Assembly: GCA_963579235.1 (NCBI GenBank)
Contig: CAUZFM010000096.1
Location: 1 to 8,458 of the forward strand
Source of the DNA: UBA1149 sp963579235
GTDB taxonomy: Bacteria > Desulfobacterota > Binatia > UBA1149
Length of the DNA stretch: 8,458 nucleotides
Direction: 5' to 3'
In this document: piece by piece, positions 5,627 to 8,458 of the stretch
Layout of the letters: every line of letters begins with the position of its first letter
Numbering within the stretch: position 1 is the stretch's first letter
Position numbers and translations under genes: made by a program
Notes under the pieces: model-generated
What the model was told of the DNA's origin: nothing
Database searches by the model: none
The model's input: only the letters and a program-made list of their open reading frames with translations

Positions 5627-7098
5627 TGGTTGCTAAGAACGGATTTCGTGCTGCCCTCGTTTTTGCCGGTGTGCTACTGGGCGTGGTGGTCACCATTTCG
5701 CTCAACCGGCAGAGCTGCACCACTGCCGACGATGTCGTTCCGCCTGCGCTGTTGCCCGTGGGCCAGGCCTTGTCGGTAGGCAGTTCGGGGCTTCCTGATT
5801 TTGTATCGCTGGTCGACACCATCGGGCCGTCCGTGGTTAATATCTCGGTGTCCGAAAAGGCCAGCTCCAAGCTCGGCGGTCGGCGCGACTTCAATGGTCC
5901 GTTCGGTTTGCCGTCGCCTTTTGAGCGGCCCGAGCGCAAGCCCCGTACCCGGCGCAGCCTGGGCTCCGGCTTTATCATCGATACCGAGGGTTACATTCTC
6001 ACCAATCACCACGTGGTGGCCGACGCGAGCAAGATAGTGGTCCGGCTGCACGACGAATCCGAGTACGACGCCGAGGTCATAGGCTCGGATGAGAAGACCG
6101 ACATCGCTGTCATTCGCATAACCGATGCCGCCGACCTGCAGCCCGTTCCGCTGGGCGATTCGGACACGCTGCGCGTGGGCGAGTGGGTGCTCGCGGTGGG
6201 CAACCCCTTCGGGCTCGATCACACGGTAACCGCCGGCATCGTTTCGGCAAAGGGGCGGCGCATAAGCCAGGGCAATCCCTACGACGACTTCATCCAGACT
6301 GATGCCGCCATAAACCCGGGCAACTCGGGTGGGCCGTTGGTAAACCTCGCGGGACAGGTCGTAGGTATAAACACAGCCATTTTCTCGCGCGGTGGCGGCA
6401 GTATAGGCATCGGCTTTTCGATTCCCATCAACATGGCACGGCGGGCGGTTCCGCAGCTCAAGGAGCATGGTTTTGTTACCCGCGGGTGGCTGGGCGTCCG
6501 CATTCAACCTGTGGACGAAGACATCGCTGAGTCGCTGGGCCTGGACGATGCCCAGGGCGCGCTCGTGGCCTCGGTGTTCGACGACAGCCCGGCCAGCGAG
6601 GCGGGTGTCGAGGCCGGCGACGTCATAATTTCGTTCGACGGTAAGGACGTAGACAAATCCGAAGACCTGCCCGCGATAGTGGCCGAGACCGTACCGGGTA
6701 AAGAAGTCGAGCTGGTTGTCATTCGCGATGGAGCTTCGACCACTCTCAAGGTGACCGTGGCCCGGATGGATTCAGACGAGGAGCCGGCCAAGCCGGTGAA
6801 GGCCGAGGCGCTGGGACTGTCGGTGCAGGACCTCACAGAGGAGATCGTGGCCGAGCTCGGCATTGATACCGACGTGGAGGGCGTGATCGTCTCGGCCGTA
6901 GAGGCCGGATCCCCCGCCGAGCGCGTGGGCATCAGGCCCGGCGACGTTATTGAGCAGGTCGCCAATACGCGGGTAAGCAACGTCAAGGAGTTCCGCGAGC
7001 AGCTGGCCGACAGGGACGAGGACGACAGCGTACTGGTGTTGGTACGGCGTGGTGACGACACCCTGTTCCGGGTGATCAAGCCTGACGCCGAGGACTGA
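5626..7098 (+). CDS. HtrA/DegP-family periplasmic serine protease with two PDZ domains
   Basis: This 490-residue protein has the full DegP/DegQ layout. Residues 8-26 are a hydrophobic N-terminal segment, acting as signal peptide or membrane anchor; Cys31 follows without a proper lipobox. The trypsin-like domain spans about 60-280 with the triad His129 (TNHHVV), Asp159 (KTDIAVI) and Ser234 (NPGNSGGPLVN). PDZ1 covers about 286-380 (RGWLGVRIQPV, then a SPASEAGVEAGDVI segment). PDZ2 covers about 395-485, with a second GSPAERVGIRPGDVI segment. HtrA proteases degrade or refold damaged proteins in the periplasm, with PDZ domains reading C-terminal peptides and controlling oligomer activation. The start ATG 5626 shares one base with the DUF1844 stop; GGGG at 5610-5613 is a distant ribosome site. 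I cannot separate DegP from DegQ or MucD by sequence alone. Confidence 0.95.
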   Translation: MVAKNGFRAALVFAGVLLGVVVTISLNRQSCTTADDVVPPALLPVGQALSVGSSGLPDFVSLVDTIGPSVVNISVSEKASSKLGGRRDFNGPFGLPSPFERPERKPRTRRSLGSGFIIDTEGYILTNHHVVADASKIVVRLHDESEYDAEVIGSDEKTDIAVIRITDAADLQPVPLGDSDTLRVGEWVLAVGNPFGLDHTVTAGIVSAKGRRISQGNPYDDFIQTDAAINPGNSGGPLVNLAGQVVGINTAIFSRGGGSIGIGFSIPINMARRAVPQLKEHGFVTRGWLGVRIQPVDEDIAESLGLDDAQGALVASVFDDSPASEAGVEAGDVIISFDGKDVDKSEDLPAIVAETVPGKEVELVVIRDGASTTLKVTVARMDSDEEPAKPVKAEALGLSVQDLTEEIVAELGIDTDVEGVIVSAVEAGSPAERVGIRPGDVIEQVANTRVSNVKEFREQLADRDEDDSVLVLVRRGDDTLFRVIKPDAED

Positions 7099-7115
7099 GG
7101 GTAACCGGGGTTTCT

Positions 7116-8458
7116 GTGATCCGACCGCGCTGGGTGGTCTCTCGTCGGTTTCTTGCCTACGCCCTCGGGCTGTTGTTGCTCGCCGGGCTCGCCGGGGGAC
7201 TACTGGCCTGGCGTTTCTACCTGCAGACCGACGAGCTTCTCACCGGGCACTTCGCGGGGCAGCGCTGGGATTTTCCCTCGCGCATCTATTCCGACCAATA
7301 CGCCGTTTTCCCGGGGCTGGGCGTGGATGGCGAGCTGTTTGCCTGGAGGCTCAAGCGCAGGGGCTATGTCGAGGTGCGAGACAGGCCCGACGCCCGGGGA
7401 GAGTACCGCTACGTTGGGGCCGACGGCGAGCCGGGGCACCCGCGCAGGCTCGAACTGTTTCTCCGCTCTTTTGATTTTCCCGGTCGGCGCGAAGCGGGGC
7501 GCCTGCTCGACATCAGGATCGACGCGGGCGGGCGCATACTGGGCATGCACGAAGGCCCTGGCGGTGAGGAGATATACTCGTTTTTTCTCGAGCCGGTGAT
7601 GCTGGCCGGCCTGCACGGCGAGCTGCGCGAAGACAGACGGGAAATGAAAATAGCCGAGGTCCCTGCGCCCCTGGTGCGCGCCGTCGTGTCGGTGGAGGAC
7701 CGTCGTTTTTTTGAGCATCGCGGTATTGACCTGCGCGGACTGGCACGCGCGTTTCTCGTCAACCTGAGGTCGGGCCGGGTCAGGCAGGGCGGGTCTACGC
7801 TCACCCAGCAGCTCATGAAGAACTTCTTCCTCGATAACGAGCGCACCCTTACCCGCAAAGCGAGGGAAGCCGTGATGGCGGTAATCGCCGAGCGGCGCTT
7901 TTCCAAGCTCGAAATACTCGAAAACTATCTCAACGAGATCTACCTCGGGCAGAAAGGCGGGGTCGGCGTGCACGGTATGTGGGAAGCCTCGGCCTGGTAC
8001 TTCGGCCGAGAACCGCGGGAACTCTCGCTGGGGCAGGCGGCCTTGTTGGCCGGCGTCATCCGGGCGCCCAACTATTACTCGCCCCACCGCCATCCCGAGC
8101 GCGCCATCGAGCGTCGCAACGTCGTGCTGCGGGTACTGCTCGACGTGGGCGAGATCGACCACCGTACTTATCGCAGGGCCCTGGCCGAGCCGCTGGGAAC
8201 CGTGCCGCCGGTTGCGGCTACGGGTAGCGCGTCGCATTTCACGGATTTCGTTCGCAACGAACTCAAGGAGAACTTTCCCGCCGAGGTGCTCAAGAGAGAG
8301 GGCTACAGCATCTTCACGACCCTGGACGCGGGCTTTCAACACGCGGCCGAACGGGCCGTTGCCGAGGATCTCGACAGGCTGGAGAGGGATTTTCCCACCC
8401 TGGTCAGGGAGCAGGGCGACCGCATAGAAGGTGCGCTGGTTGCCCTGAACCCGCGCAC
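7116..8458 (+). CDS. Class A penicillin-binding protein, PBP1B-like, partial at 3' end
   Basis: The frame is open from GTG 7116 to the window edge, showing 447 residues. Residues 1-11 are basic and 12-32 form a membrane anchor. Residues 45-150 resemble the UB2H region of PBP1B (DFPSRIYSDQYAVFPGL, then RRGYVEV and LRSFDFPG). The GT51 glycosyltransferase follows: catalytic Glu194 in VEDRRFFEHRGID, GGSTLTQQLMKN at 225-236, RKARE at 247-251 with the second conserved Glu251, then ILENYLNEIYLGQ and SLGQAALLAGVIRAPNYYSP segments. The linker YSIFTTLDAGFQHAAERAV and VALNPR mark the entry to the transpeptidase domain, which lies beyond the edge. Such enzymes polymerise and cross-link lipid II in the periplasm. 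It starts 17 bases after htrA with GGGG five bases ahead, so it is probably in the same operon. The UB2H domain in E. coli binds LpoB; no such partner is visible here. Confidence 0.92.
   Translation, partial: MIRPRWVVSRRFLAYALGLLLLAGLAGGLLAWRFYLQTDELLTGHFAGQRWDFPSRIYSDQYAVFPGLGVDGELFAWRLKRRGYVEVRDRPDARGEYRYVGADGEPGHPRRLELFLRSFDFPGRREAGRLLDIRIDAGGRILGMHEGPGGEEIYSFFLEPVMLAGLHGELREDRREMKIAEVPAPLVRAVVSVEDRRFFEHRGIDLRGLARAFLVNLRSGRVRQGGSTLTQQLMKNFFLDNERTLTRKAREAVMAVIAERRFSKLEILENYLNEIYLGQKGGVGVHGMWEASAWYFGREPRELSLGQAALLAGVIRAPNYYSPHRHPERAIERRNVVLRVLLDVGEIDHRTYRRALAEPLGTVPPVAATGSASHFTDFVRNELKENFPAEVLKREGYSIFTTLDAGFQHAAERAVAEDLDRLERDFPTLVREQGDRIEGALVALNPR

Noticed and set aside
5674..6507. 277-codon minus-strand open frame opposite htrA
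   Set aside because: The plus strand carries the protease triad; the antisense translation shows no family motifs.
7200..8342. 380-codon minus-strand open frame opposite the PBP gene
   Set aside because: The plus strand shows all GT51 motifs in one continuous frame; the antisense frame is a GC-composition artefact.
1..8458. CRISPR arrays, insertion sequences, tRNA or rRNA genes, phage or defence genes
   Set aside because: No regularly spaced repeats, transposase motifs, terminal repeats or structural RNA signatures were seen; all long intervals are explained by conserved housekeeping-type genes.

Overview
The window is GC-rich, densely coding bacterial DNA. It holds eight protein genes and no sign of mobile DNA, CRISPR, tRNA or rRNA. 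The gene set is CarD next to IspD, a DUF1844 protein ahead of an HtrA protease, and a class A penicillin-binding protein with a UB2H-like region. This fits a Gram-negative 'deltaproteobacterial' lineage in the broad sense (Desulfobacterota, Myxococcota or a related uncultured group). That placement is inferred from gene content and was not tested by phylogeny. Five of the eight genes appear to start with GTG or TTG.

Layout. (1) 1-1715, plus strand: two tandem ketoacyl-ACP synthase III (KAS III) genes overlapping by 4 bases. The first is cut by the window edge and has Tyr where the catalytic Asn should be. The second has an intact Cys-His-Asn triad. (2) 1716-2331: a near-consensus promoter, a leader hairpin and a strong ribosome binding site drive carD, which starts at TTG. 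(3) 2332-3238: a textbook intrinsic terminator, followed almost at once by ispD of the MEP isoprenoid pathway. (4) 3192-4990, minus strand: a cysK-larE operon. The stop of cysK shares one base with the start of larE, and the 3' end of larE overlaps the 3' end of ispD by 47 bases tail to tail. (5) 4991-5155: a divergent intergenic region with a strong cysK promoter, whose -35 box lies in an inverted repeat, and a second long-range inverted repeat. (6) 5156-8458, plus strand: DUF1844 protein, HtrA protease and PBP1B-like synthase. The last runs off the right edge.

How the genes work together. The minus-strand pair joins cysteine synthesis to a PP-loop sulfur insertase. That enzyme carries a CxxC plus a third Cys, as expected for the [4Fe-4S]-type LarE and not the sacrificial-cysteine type. 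The right-hand cluster is an envelope module with periplasmic proteolysis next to peptidoglycan synthesis, and the uncharacterised DUF1844 protein is translationally coupled to the protease. The left-hand KAS III pair suggests a specialised fatty-acyl priming or condensing step, possibly as a heterodimer. I see no wholly new defence or mobile system. The most interesting points are the odd KAS III pair, the cysK-larE coupling, and the DUF1844-HtrA-PBP arrangement.
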